From positions 29,831,934 to 29,895,933 of the forward strand of contig NC_053121.1 of NCBI RefSeq assembly GCF_010015445.1: a DNA stretch of 64,000 bases. Direction: 5' to 3'. Under the pieces are notes generated by a model. It was not told the DNA's origin and made no database searches. It worked only from the letters and a program-made list of their open reading frames with translations. The position numbers and the translations under genes are program-made. How positions within the stretch are numbered: the first letter of the stretch is position 1; every line of letters begins with the position of its first letter. This DNA is from Perca fluviatilis. Its lineage: Eukaryota > Chordata > Actinopteri > Perciformes > Percidae. Positions 49,656 to 62,705 of this stretch are shown here, piece by piece.

Positions 49656-50526
49656 TGTCATGTATAAACACAACATAAATTACTGTTAATATGACTAATA
49701 CATACATTGATTCGGTTTATAAAAAGAAAACGCCATAAAACTCTTGCATAATTTACAAAACATGGTATCCCTGTGCTATTCAAGACACATTTGTGCCCCC
49801 TCCCCGCCACCCCCCAACAGAGTTCTTCATACCTTTTGCTGCACTTTTTTTCACAATGAATATTGGGTATTTAAACATGGAAACGGTTTCTTTTTTTCTG
49901 TTTAAAAGCATCTCAAAGAGAATAAGACATTTCAACGTTTTTGATGTTTACAGTGCTAAATCTGGTATATATAGTGGTTGTTGGGTGAGGATATCTCTAA
50001 CGTCAGAAGTCTCTGATTTTAAAAACAAACATTTGATCAAGGGCACCGCTTGCTCTAGGAGTGTGAACTCTCGAGCCCCGTACTTCTAGAGAAGTGCAGA
50101 TATGCATAATGTAAACATTTCCTTTGCTCCTATTATACTTTCTGTTGAACCAGACTTCTCTTGATGAAAAACACAAAACATAAAACACCTAAATCAGCTC
50201 ACTGTTTCCAGAAAGACACCACTATTCCTCTGCTTCAGAGTCCAGAGTCTAAAAGGCTTGTGCAACAGAGGAACTGACCTGTAATTGCCATGTTAAGGCT
50301 TGGTGTAGTTATACATTTACTCTGTAGTCCCTAGGTCACAATGCACAGCATTGCTTTTGACCCCTTGAATTTTTTTTTCTGTTCTTTCTTTTGTTGTTTT
50401 TTTATAAAAACACACGACACTCGGGGTACATAGCAGCAACCTTTTGATTCAGTTGCTTTTCATTTTGTCCGCTTGTATGTCTCTACCAAAACCAAGTCTC
50501 TTTGGCAGAAGATGCACCTCGTATTG

Positions 50527-52168
50527 TTACCTTTTCCCAATTTCACTTTGCCGAAGAAAGTGGATGTTATTAGTGCTGTCTGATAATTCTGGGTACTGCT
50601 CAATGGAGAGCACATAGTACCCGTCATACCCCAAAACTTTTCCACTACTCAGAAGCTGCCTTTTCTCCCCCTCTGTCCAGGGACGGATTCCTTCCTCGCC
50701 ATCTCGCACTCGCTGCTGTTCTCTCGCCCACGCACCAGCAAGGGCGCGCTGACGGGCGAGCTCAACAACTCGCGCTTTCTCCTCGTCCACCGTGGATCCA
50801 TAGCGAATATGAAGAGCTAGAGCACCGGCACGAATCTCCACATCTGCGAAACGGCGAGTCCGACTATCCATGACTGTGGTGGACTGAGAAACCGTCACAT
50901 TGACACCATTCTCCAGAGTCTTGTGTCCACTAGTGAGGTGCAACGCAGCAAGGTCGGCGTCTGGAAGGCCTGGCTTGACAAAGTAGTGTGTGTCCCGTCC
51001 TTCTATAGTGAAGTGGATGTCTTCCAAATAGAAAGCGTTGTTGAGGATGGTTGCGACCTTGATACAGTCCTCACTGGCCACGTTGAGCGTATGAGTGTGA
51101 ACGCTGCCCTTGTAGATAGCGAACATAACGGCTCTTCCGATGGGAGACATTGCCGCCGAGAACCACAGCCAAGACTTTTCACCTCTGCGACCTCGCCTGA
51201 GATGGACCTCTGGCAGCCGCTCGAATGACAAGAGAGAATGAGCTTGTCTGGTTACTTCCTGCTGGACCCCAGAGATAGACTGTAGGGAAAGTGCAGTGAA
51301 ACGTTAACGCCTGAACATGGCAGGAGTTGACTCTCCAGGCCATTTAGAACCCGCTACGGCTCTGCTTCAGAGAGTTTCTCATCCCCCTCTAAGATAATGG
51401 CCTTTTTTAAGCTGTGTTCTCAAGCCAAAAGTAGATAAATCCCCGACGACAATTTTACAGCTTTTTGTGTTAAGACCTTAAACCAAAGAAGCCTAGCATG
51501 AATAGCCTCAAACAATTTTAAGTTAAACAGTGTTACAATGTGTTCTACTGGAAACTTAAACATCAATACAGTGCAAAGTACAATTGTACTTATTATGCGT
51601 ATTATTATGCAAATATGGCCCAATTAAAATTGATATTCTATGAAATGCATAGCAATACAATTAAGAAATGGCAGCTTAAAAAAACAATGAAAATGTTTTT
51701 GTCTGTCGGGATCCCCTACACTTTCAAAAGCTTATTGTCTGAAGAAGTTGTTTATTTTATGTACCACATGCATCGAAAGATATTAATTTTTTACTTACCG
51801 GCAGATCATCCCAGAGCTGACTCTTCCTCAGTTCATAGGATGGCATGCTTAAATCAAACTTTGGGACCGGAAACCCAGGAATGGTGTTGTGAAGATGAAA
51901 GCCAAAGGTTACAAGCCAGCTGTTCACATCTGTGCAGTAAAAATAAATTAAGGCTTTTAGATACTGTATCATGAATGTCTATCGGAAAAAATATTTTATA
52001 TTTTAACATTGACTAAACTTTTATACTGTATATTGAAGAAAAAAAAGTTTTAAACACAATTTCTTGAACACTGAGCATTTAAGTAACTAGTTTCATACTT
52101 GTCACTTAAATGCTTCAAAAATGTAACACTGCTAGGTTATGCTAATTATTATATACATTTAATATATA

Positions 52169-52209
<41 letters not shown>

Positions 52210-55200
52210 CATATATACATACATATACATATATATGATGAAAATCAACATTTGTTGCAGCTCTAATAATCACCATTAATAGCAATATATCTTACCTGCA
52301 ACATATTCTCTCACTTCATGGACTTTGCTGATGGGGTTATTATTTCTGAACATGTATAAATTAAAAGGAGCTGGCTCTTTGCCAACTTGTTGCCAAGTAG
52401 AGACATCTGGGATAGTCCACCTTCCAGACATTATATCATAATCCTGCTCCCCAAAGTGCAGTAGTTTGGTCAGGGGTTCATACAGTCCTCCGTGAAACCC
52501 GAGCACCAGCTGGAAGTCTGGGTTTGAGTCAAAGTAGACCTCGCCGTATGCTGTGTACTGGAGCTGTTTGACCAGGAGGCCATTGCTGGTGAAGACAGCC
52601 TGAGGTGTGCCGGTGTTATCACAGGCAATGTAGAACTCCTCACTGCTGCTGATCTCCATAGCAAACAGATGGCCTTGGAGGTCATAGTAGAGTGAGGTGA
52701 TCTCCGAACTGGAGTGGTTGTACACATGTGTAATCCTAGCCGGGTAGCTCAGGTCTGCGTAGAAGTACTGCAGGTGTTGGCCCAAGCTTGACTTGGTGGA
52801 CACTCTGCGTCCGAGTCCATCATAGCGATACTGAATGGTCCATCCGTTGCTCTTGCTGTAGACCCGCACCAAGAGACCTTTGGAGTTGTACTCAAAGATT
52901 TCTGCTCCCCTCTGACGGAGGAAACCGTCTTCATCCATTCTGTATTGGATATCTCCAAGGCGGGTGATACGGTCTCTCAAGTCATAGCGCAGAGGTAGAA
53001 GTCTTGCACTGTTTCCTGCATTCAGCAGATGCAGATTTCCATTAAGGTCATACGTATAGCGCCACATCACTTTCTCGTTCAGGTACACAGTCTGGAGCTG
53101 GCCATCCACATCATACTCATAGCTGTACTTGGTGGTGTTAGCAAAGGGGCCGATCTTGATCTCTCGTTTGGTGACTCGCCCCACATCGTCATACTGGAAA
53201 GTGATCCAGTACATAAGTGAGCGGAATATCTCATACTGGATCTCCTTGATGCGTCCATGGGCATCAAAGTGCTTGGTGTAGGTCATGACGGCAGTGGATA
53301 TGATCTGATTGATATCATAGTAGATCACCCCAAACTTCCCAAACTGTTCAACCTTTCCTGAGATGTCATCAAACTGGTATAGATCGATGGGTAGTGGTGT
53401 TTCGTTGATGACGCCTTGCACGCTGGTGACACGCAGGCTGCTGTCATAGGTGTAGTCAAAGCGTGCATTGACCATGCCATCCTCACTGAAGCGGAATATC
53501 TGCCGGTCCACCAGTGGACCCACTTGGCGATAACGGATGGAGCAGATGAATCCTTCATTCTGCAGGTTGACTGTCTTCAGCACTCCTGCCGTCTCGTCGT
53601 AGGTGAAGCTGACCCTTGTGCTGTCATACAGGATCTCTGACAGTTTGTTCTGCCGGCGGTACCTGTACAGGATCCTACGGCCTGTGCCGAGATGTGCTAC
53701 TCTCAGTAGGAGGCCGTCTTCGCTGTAGTCCACAGCCACTGAGGCGTTGCTCTCTGGGGGGTGATAAAGGTTCCTGTAGTAGCCCACTGAACGGATGGTC
53801 TGCATCGTGTAGCGGGCTACGCTTGGCATCGTGACAGCAGAAAGCCGGTCCAGAGAGTCGAAATCAAATATGTACTGCCGTTGACTGTGGAGCAGGAGAA
53901 CCATGGACTAAAGGGAAAAGAGCAAAATGGCAGATGTTTTCTTGAGTTGCATGTATGCATAATATATGTGTAATGCCAGGCAATGTGAGCAAAGCATTTC
54001 CTGTTTGACAAAAAGAGAAACTGAAAAATGCACTAGGCAGCATCAACTATCACTGTTGTGATAGCGCAGCCACCAATTATGCTGCCCATTATCTAATATG
54101 TTAATGCAGAATGTACAGCTTTGGTTTCAAAGTTATCACAAGTACTTGATATATTGACGTTAAATACAACATAGAGCGATTTCAAAAACATGTCCTAACA
54201 CTAGTGTATAAGACAGTTTGTTCATTCAAATTTGTTCAACTGTTAATGATTGTTTAGTCGTCAACATACACAAGTATGCAACATGAGAATTGTTTACTTT
54301 TATCTCCTATTATACACAGAGGCTAGTTTAATTAATTTAAAGTACATGCAGTTTGGAGTGTGGTCTGTCTTCTAAAGGTTTACCACCCTTTCTGTTAAAA
54401 TGTCATGCCCAGTCATCCGTTATGATGACATAGAGGTTCCCTGTGCTCCCTGAGCTCTCTGTGTTCCTTATTTCAGAGTGTTGACATGGCCTCTCCAGGT
54501 CACGCAATAAAAGGATGCAGCCAGGAGTGGCTGAGGAAATATCTGCATGTATTTTTATAGCAGAGCATCTCAGTGCAGTCTTAAACACACTCTACCAAAC
54601 AACTAAACAACTAAAACTAAGAGCTGAATGCAAGGATCAAACTACCTGTCAGTTTAGTAGAGTCCAGTAATTTTCATTTCTGCGTAGTATATTACGTGTG
54701 CCATAATGCAGGATTTCAAATAAGTATAGCCTGCCTATCGCCTAGTGTGTTGTCTTTTTTATTTACTATACTATGTATACTGCTGCCAAAAGGTGATGAT
54801 GCTGTCATTCAGTGCTACCTACCACACAGTTTCTCGGACAAGATATATGTTACTAAAAGAGAGATGGTAATCATCAGCCCTACAGGCTGAGGTATAGCTT
54901 GTGAATGCGATCCCTCTGATAATTTTTATATCTAAAGCTTGTGAATGATGCTGATAAATCTGCAGTTAGTGTAGAATGATTACTGTGTTTGCTAAGTACC
55001 TCTGTAGAAGCAGAATAATGTACATGGAACTTGTGATTATTGCAAAATAGGCCTCCTCAGAGTGACCTCTGCTACATGTCAGGGTCTTTATGCACCTTGT
55101 AGCGATAATGACTAGCCTGCTGTACAGTATATCATACATATTACTTCCTCCGGTCATGTTATTTTCTCACCTGCTCCAGGTAGGTGTAACTCCATATCTT

Positions 55201-58200
55201 CCCATCGGCAAACACCCTGGAAACCAGGCGGCCTTGGCTATCATACTCAAGTCTCTCAGTGGTGGGGCCTCTCTGCAGGACACTGATTTGCCCACTGCTA
55301 GTGCGGCTCACATTAACTGGCAGTAGCTTACTGCTGGGCACCCAGAGCACTGGGTGGCCTGCTGTGTCGTATATAATCTTTAAGAGGAACTTCCTGTGGT
55401 CATCATAAATCTTCTCTGTCCTCAGGGTGCGATCGTAATCGACAGAAAGAATGTTTCGTCCGTTTACCTGTGGGAAAGATTTGATTTAATAACATGTTAG
55501 ACAAAAAGAAAACTACACCTACTGCTAGTGATAATAAGCTATGACTAACGGAACAAACTTATTTATTATATTTAGGAATGATACAACCAATTGATTGATG
55601 TAATTGATTACACAATAGTGCAATATTAAAAAGAAATTATTTGTCTTGAGGGCTCTTATAACTGTGTTCACATCATTTTCACTACAGTTGTCACAGAGAT
55701 TCACACCGCCCTCACAAGGCTCATTTAACTGAGAGACGCTCTGGCGATTATTCAGGTGCACTTAAATCACATCCTCCTAAATTTAGAGGAGACAAAAATT
55801 ACTCAGAGGCAAAGTAACCACCCAAGTTAAGTTCATGAAGTACCATTTATCATAAATCTGAGTGTCATATTCTAAGAAAGAAGAGGAGAAGAGGTGGACT
55901 TATGTACAGTACTGGAATATTGATAACCCTCTCTATCAGGAACTAAATGTTAATGTGACTCATAAATTCCAATGGAAAGATGGAATTGCAGAAATGTTTT
56001 TATAATGTTATAAGGAGGACAGTTACACAACCATTACATAAAATAACATCTGCATTATTTTAGACAGTTTGATCTAATTTTTTGTGCAACTGATCTCTGA
56101 CCCTAATAGTGTCACTGCCATACTCTGCCATAATCTACCACTGAGTTAAGCAAAGCCACAGGACATAGCCACTTCTGTATTCATGGTACGCTGATCATTT
56201 GCATGTGCTACAAGGAAGAAAAAAAAAAATCAAACATACCCTAAGCTTGCGTCCAAACACGATAACTTTCCCTCTGGCTTGTTCTTTACGGAAGCGCCAC
56301 TCAACCAAGTTTTGCCCACTCTCCCCTGGCAAGCTCATGTTGCGTCTGGCTACAGTTGGGTTGGCAGCGCCTGCCAGGATGTGAGGCTCTGTCTGGTAGT
56401 GGGTGTCCATCCCGTTGGCATAGGTAATCCTCAGCGAGTTGTCAAAGCCCACTTGATAGCTGCTTCTACATTGGTCTATTGATAGTTAACAAAAGATAAC
56501 ATAACAAAAAATGCAGCTTAGATTAAAGGAATACGTAATTACACACTGGAATAAATGACATCTCCTGAAGTTGTTCCTGGTTGCAATTAATTATGCTTTA
56601 AGTACTTAGTATTTCATATTTGACCATTTTCAGATGGAAAGAATGAACATGAATGATGCTGAAATAACTGGACCATCTGGGTCGGGCAGAGAGTAGAAAC
56701 CATTTAGATACAAGGTTGACAAGTCTCCCTGACACCCCAAACCCATACACTGAGAGAGTAATCATTTACACTGTCATCTGTCAGACCCTCAAAGCTGTAA
56801 TGATACACGACTTAAGCTTACTCAACAATTGGCCCGGCGACCCTTGAAACAATGAAAAATAACCGCTTACAAAATAGCTGCCTGAGTCGGGAAGATGAGT
56901 GCCGCAGCCTTACCCTGAGCCAGAGTGTAGAAGGCACGAATGGTTGAGGTATTAGTGGTGATGCTGATTTCCTCATCTGTCACAGAGCTTTCAATGTCCA
57001 CCGTCAAAGCGCTGTATATGTCTGTGTACAAGTTATTCACCATTCCAGTGGGGAACGTCACATTCAGTAGCCGTCCTTCACTGTCATAGCTTTTGGACAA
57101 ACAGGACAGAAAATGACAAAGCATTGACATGTATGATGGTTGCATTCAATTATCAGCTCTTTCATACTTGTTGAGTAAGATCAATGACATTTTCCTTTTT
57201 TTTTTTTTTTTTTATATGCACAATTTTCAGAGCTTAAGTGAAGGGGCGTCTGTATGAACCCAAGGCGCAATCCAAGTAGTTGATATGTGATAACCACACA
57301 TCTCATCAGCTATCAGTTTTGTATATAACACTTGTAATGATTTAAATTATTTGGATGATTAATGTGTCTTTATAATCTAAACTGAATGCTTTGCTTTTTT
57401 AGTTATAGTGGGGATATCATTCATGGCATAATGTGACATGACAGCTAATTACACAAAGGAGAAAAATGTACTGAGAGGCCATGCAACCGAAATAAAGTGT
57501 TGTTATGATAGAGAGTACAGGTGGCGTATTGTAGTGAAATATAATGATGGATGTCATTTTGTTCAACTCTACTTTTTTAAATCTGTGAATGTTAAAACAA
57601 CATCCTATTGTAGCCAACACTGCGGTGGCTCCTGGTCTGCTAACTGCAACATTGTTGCACACATGATGCACGTGGTTTAGTCAAGTAAAAAAAAAAAAAT
57701 AAGAAAAAGTAGTAGTTATTATAGTCTAATTAGGCTACTTAACAGATCTGAGGCACATTTTATAATTAGTTTTCAATTAAATGCACACCCTAAAGCAGTT
57801 TGCAGGTAAGGTAGGTTACCAATTATAGTACAACTTGTACTGAGCTGTGAGAGAGGAAAGAACACACAAAAGGTTAGACACATAGTACACACGCAACAGT
57901 AGCAAGCATTTTGTCTTTGTACCGCATACATTTTAAATTAAAAAAGGAAAACAAGTATCAGTGTCAAACTCAACTCAGTAGTAGGTAGTAGTAAGTGACA
58001 AGCTCAAACTAAAGTTTAATAAATCCTTCAACTGCAAGCTGTTAATACTGCCTCCTCATGCATGAGCAGCAGGACATTTCTTTTTGCCAGAATGCGTACT
58101 GCATTTATTTTACATAATTTGTATTAGTATGCTCTCAGTAGGAGGTTTGTTTTAATTTGTACCATGGGCAGGTTCCAGGTGCAGAAGGCCTACATGAATT

Positions 58201-61200
58201 GCAAATAAAATCAGTCTGACTTTTGCTAGTGTTGTTAAGATTTCCACAGAATGTTCTTGCCAATCTCTTTAATACTTACTCGTAGAAAGTTGTCCAGCCA
58301 ATCTCTGATGTCTTTGTAGCCAGCAGGCCATTGTTACCATGGTAAGTAAGAAGCACTAGCTCCTGGCCCTGTGCTGTGAGTGTTTTCAGTCCGCCGTTGG
58401 TGCCCATGGTAAGCCAGATCACCTGGTTGTCAGGGGCGACGATACGCACCGGTGTGCGGTTAGGATCTCTACGGATTCTCAGAGTGTTGCCGCTGCTGTC
58501 AGTAACAGCTGTGATGTCATTCTCTGTGCTGTAGCTGAACGTATATTTCAAGTCACCAGTGAGCAGGCTTGCAGTGTGTTGGTGGGTACCATTGCTGTCA
58601 AATACATACAGCTCCTGGGCATCAGGCGAAGCCACCTCGTATGTATTGGCACTGGAAGTTGGCCCATTTCTAGAAATGGCCCGGATGCGGATGTTGCCCA
58701 GGTCTGCCACGTAGAGTGTTCCATCTGGAGCTGCCACTAAAGAAGATGGAGCATTGAGCCTCGCATCTTTGGCATAGCCGTCCCCTGTCTGATAACAGTC
58801 ACAGTTGGCATCATTCTTGCAATCACAGTCGGAGGGAGACCCGGCCAAATGTGTTAGCTCTCCATCCACAGAAACCTTTCGGATCCTGCTCATCTTTCTC
58901 TCATCTGTCTCTGCTATGTAGATGGCCCCATGGTAAGATATGGCGATGGAAACAGCAGATTCTATAGGGGTTAACTGGGCCCTTTGACCACCCGCCACAC
59001 CACGCTCCAGTCCAGCCAATGGGCAGTGAAGAGGTCGGCCAGCTGCAATGCTCACTTGACCGTTCTCTGTGATGCGCAGCACAATATTGTTGTCCAAGAC
59101 ATACAGCGAGTTGTCCATGGGGCTAACTGCTAGGTCCGTGGGCCACTCCAGAATCACCTGAAATGCAGGACATCATTATCTCAAATGTCACATTTGAAAT
59201 GAAAGGTAATGGCTGCTTACTCAAAATAATCATCACCCATAATTCATTCAAAGGAAATATCCATTTTGATAGTCTTTTGTTTTTTTATCCAATAAAATGC
59301 AGCAGTGACTCAACTATAAGCCCAGTTTATATGCACATTAACAATATAGCACATTCCAAATTTGCATGGTGGGACTGGCCAAAATAAACAAGCATAAAAA
59401 AACACAACAAAAATAAATAAACTGTGATGTTGCTGGGATAAAGCCTGACATCCAGCGTCTCTCACATGCCAGATGCCCCTCACTATTCCGCAATCCATTT
59501 TGCAAGGGCACCCCGTTGTATCTAGGGGTTTGCCCCGTCCAGGAGAGTTGTGATTGGTTTTAAAAAATCCAAACAAGCAAGATCTTTTTTCCCCTATCCC
59601 AGAATAGATAAGTTGTGTAGCCAGACCATACAGTACTGCACTTTGGAGTATGGTCTGGCAATGTAAGGCTATGAATAGGCTATAAACAGACAAAGTCCTG
59701 CTCTTTAAAGCTAATTTCTGCTTCACGGACCTCATACAGACAATTCATTCCCTCACAGACGTTTAAGTTTATCCATATCTGGCTAATTATTAACACATTG
59801 GCTGGTGCAGGAATTAAAGTTGCCATTTTAGTTGCAGGGCAGTCTCTCTTTACATTATGCTAGTTTGACTTAGAATATATAATTTCAATTGGCCTGGAGG
59901 AAAAAATAAATAGCACATCTTTTACCTTTGGGGTATTATATTAGTACTTATCATCTTGTGCAAGTGCTGCTGATACATTCATTTAAAGGATAATTCTGGT
60001 CACAGTGACTGTTGAGATAAACATCCATTATACTCTCCTCCCCTCTAAACATTTACATTTTATCATACTGTTACTGACATTTAAAACTAAGTGAAGTTCC
60101 AGGGGGTTGTGCCCTGCGTGGCTATTGTATAAATTCCAAAATAACCCTGAGCATACTGATGCTGGCGCCTGAGAGGGGAGCAGCTCATTAAGTGATCAAT
60201 TAAGTATATCAAATTAAATCCAAATTTAAATATTCCACACATATAATAATATAGGAAATAATATAAGTATTAACCACATCTTGGAAAAATAACAAGTAGA
60301 TATTACAATCCAAAGCTTTAACCCTGGCCAACTATTACAATCGGCTTGTCAGAAATGTGTCAGTGAATAAAAAAGCTTATTTGTAACAGCACAAATGATT
60401 GGCCTGGCCTTTAAATACATAGCTGCCATTAAAACTGTCAAAATGCTCCTGAATTGTGCTTTTCCACAGGGTGATTAATAGTAAAACCCACTGCCTTTAA
60501 GGCTGCCACCAGTTAAACTGCACTGAGCCAATTCTCTAGCTGGGATGCCTGAGGATCATACTTGCCCGCCAGAAACATGACTTGGTTAATTAGCAAAAAG
60601 TGACAAGCTTAATCCTTTGTCTTCATGTTCTCTTATGATCCTTCCCCTTCATGTTCACCCACACACATGTACACACACAAACACAGATTGCTTTCTCTTC
60701 TGTTTACATTTCAAATGCCCTTATGCTGCCAACAACTCAGTTTAATTTTCTCACAGCTCTTATTTGTGTTAATGCATTTCTATTATTATCTAAATTCTCA
60801 AAAGGACACATGAATATTGGTGATACCTGCTGTCGAGGTCATTTAGTTTTGACTGTTGCAGTCCTTCCTATCTACTGTTGAAGTGTTTTGTTTGTAATTT
60901 TGTTTGTACTCTCTTTTTGTAAGCTGATCTGCATCGAACTTCAGAAATCTAATTAAATTGTAAATTGGTTAGATAAAAAACAAACACCAAAAAAATAAAA
61001 AAATAAATAAATACACTGTAATGTCTGGTGCACACATGTAAGAGGTAAGAGAACCTGATCCTGCAGCAATTTCATTCTCAACAGCCAATACACTTAATAA
61101 TTCACTTTCAGCAGAAACAGGACATTGAGGACGCTGTGAATGCATCCTTTTTAATATGATAAAAGCTTTTTTCGGTTTTTATTTTTCTTCATTATTCATC

Positions 61201-62705
61201 CTAAGTCAGATCTTAAAACTCTAAAGGAGTGAAATGAGGATGGATATTAATGTTTAAGCGCAGAGCGCTGCACTTCTACTTTTGAAGAAGGGCCATATTG
61301 TAATGCTATAACCTATTGTGTAGGGTCAGAGCGCTGCTTTTATGTTACCTCATTCACAGGGAGTTAGTAAATTTTGTGGGACAAAGCCGGCCGTCTTCAG
61401 GTGCTGTTGCAGAAAAGGTTTTATGTGCGGCAAGCTGCTTCATTGCCATGTATAGTGTAAGTGTCCTCAATCCTGATTATTTCTAGTGGAGCACTAAACA
61501 CTAATTCAGCTCCAGCCACATCAAAACAAGCACCCCAAACTGAGTAATTAGACTTCCCTACATATCATCTGCCGTGACCTGAAAACTCATCTCCTCAATA
61601 AACACTTCATCTCTCCACTTCCTGCCTAAACCACATCCTCCTCCTAGCACATATTTTCCTCCTGTAGTGTCAAGTGAAAAAGCACTGCTCTTTTTAAAGA
61701 AAATAAAAAAAAAAACTGAGCACAATTGTCAATTGGAGATTATTCCACTAATGTCCCTGTATGTTTCTCTGGATAAGATCTGTCAGTTTGATGCCTATTT
61801 TGTATTTAACATTTATTAAACCAGGAATTCCTCAAAGAGATTAACATTATTTTTTTTTACAGTGTCCTGGCCAAGAGAGGCAGAAATAACAATGTCACAA
61901 GCTGAAACAGAAAATATCTCACTAGATCAGAATTGAACAGAAATGGGATTATAAAACCATAAATAAAATTGCCAATAAGAATCATTTAAAAGATAGCATC
62001 CTTGAAACAAAGTGAAGAGGCACTTTAAAATCGACCTAGGGGTAATCTAACCATCTGACCATCAATATAAGTAAGTAAGAATGATATAATGCTATCAAAC
62101 AATAAATGAATTACACCAAAAGATCCAGATTGTAATCCTCCCAGAATTGTAGTTTGTAAATCTCCCAAATAGCAGACAGAAAAGGGGGAATACAGTTTCT
62201 TCAGCAATGATTTAAATTCCCGGAAAGAGACTTGCAATTTTAAATGTAATTGGAGAAGGTTCCAGTCAGAGGGAGCAGCATGCAAAACAGCTTTTCTACC
62301 TAGTTTGGGAACTGTTAATAATAATAAAAAAAAAAAGCCCCCGCATGTCCTTCTCTCACTCGAAAACCGGTTGCCTATATCATTCATCATTCATATGCAG
62401 TTATATAACAGTGCAAATCAATGATGACTCATGTGTGAGCAAACTGAAAGAGGGTTAGAGGGGTGGGGGCACAGGGTGGCGCTGTGACATGCTCTGTGTG
62501 AGCATACAGGCAGAGTTAACAACTGTCTGGCACATTTGTGTATAAGCCACCTGATTGATGTCCATGCTGTTGTCACAGGTCAGAGGGCGAGCCGATGTCA
62601 GGTCGTTGGAACCAAGGAAAGTGGAAATGATGCCGTTCTGGTCCACCTTCCTGATTGTGGTGCCATCAACAAAATATATCAGGCCATTCTTGCCCACGGC
62701 GATGC
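50527..62705 (-). CDS. tenm3: tenm3, teneurin-3, C-terminal half (5' exons beyond the window)
   Basis: Eight exons join in phase: 62705-62551, 59157-58280, 57089-56914, 56475-56240, 55467-55171, 53907-52296, 51929-51799 and 51279-50527, encoding about 1,411 residues, roughly half of a teneurin. Teneurins are single-pass synaptic adhesion receptors (partners: latrophilins, other teneurins). Order visible: NHL propeller ([29 protein letters not shown] [20 protein letters not shown]), a Cys pair motif [11 protein letters not shown], the YD-repeat shell with many YD and GR turns in the 1.6-kb exon, the Rhs-type core end (GTPQAVF...YDIMSGRW), the Tox-GHH-like region, and TCAP. The end [10 protein letters not shown] and linkage to asb5/spata4 point to tenm3 rather than tenm2 or tenm4. 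The donor after 62551 is weak (GTGGCT). No frame damage is seen. The first visible exon starts with the last two bases of a split Gly codon. Confidence 0.96.
50539..50658 (-). other. tenm3: teneurin C-terminal associated peptide (TCAP) region of tenm3
   Basis: The last 43 residues follow a dibasic EKR and end in GKR before the stop. That gives a 40-residue peptide (from QLLSSGKV to RQSEI) with an upstream cleavage site and a Gly-Lys-Arg amidation signal, matching the known TCAP layout (human TCAP-3 ends IGRR). TCAP is reported to act as a CRF-like neuropeptide; release from this protein is inferred. Confidence 0.75.
52177..52205. repeat. (AT)n microsatellite in a tenm3 intron
   Basis: A short AT dinucleotide run with flanking ACAT repeats, about 90 bp from the 3' end of the 1.6-kb exon. 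Confidence 0.9.
59459..59668. mobile_element. MITE copy in a tenm3 intron, same family as 29735-30075
   Basis: Shares ATTTTGCA-GGCACC, TTGTGATTGGTTT, CTATCCCAGAAT and TAGCCAGACC with the copy in ctso intron 3. The ends TCACATGCCAGA and TCTGGCAATGTAAG look like inverted repeats. The two copies are clearly diverged. Confidence 0.6.
62180..62315 (-). mobile_element. LINE reverse-transcriptase C-terminal fragment in a tenm3 intron
   Basis: The minus-strand frame reads [19 protein letters not shown] and then [12 protein letters not shown], the form of a non-LTR reverse-transcriptase end. It stands alone without the rest of the element. Confidence 0.6.

Noticed and set aside
52276..53904. Reading the 542-codon tenm3 frame as a single-exon Rhs/YD-repeat gene of bacterial origin
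   Set aside because: It is one exon of teneurin: splice sites at both ends join in phase with neighbours, and the sequence is vertebrate teneurin throughout.
58333..58346. X-box-like GTTACCATGGTAAG
   Set aside because: It lies within a tenm3 coding exon and one half-site is broken; it is best explained as coding sequence.
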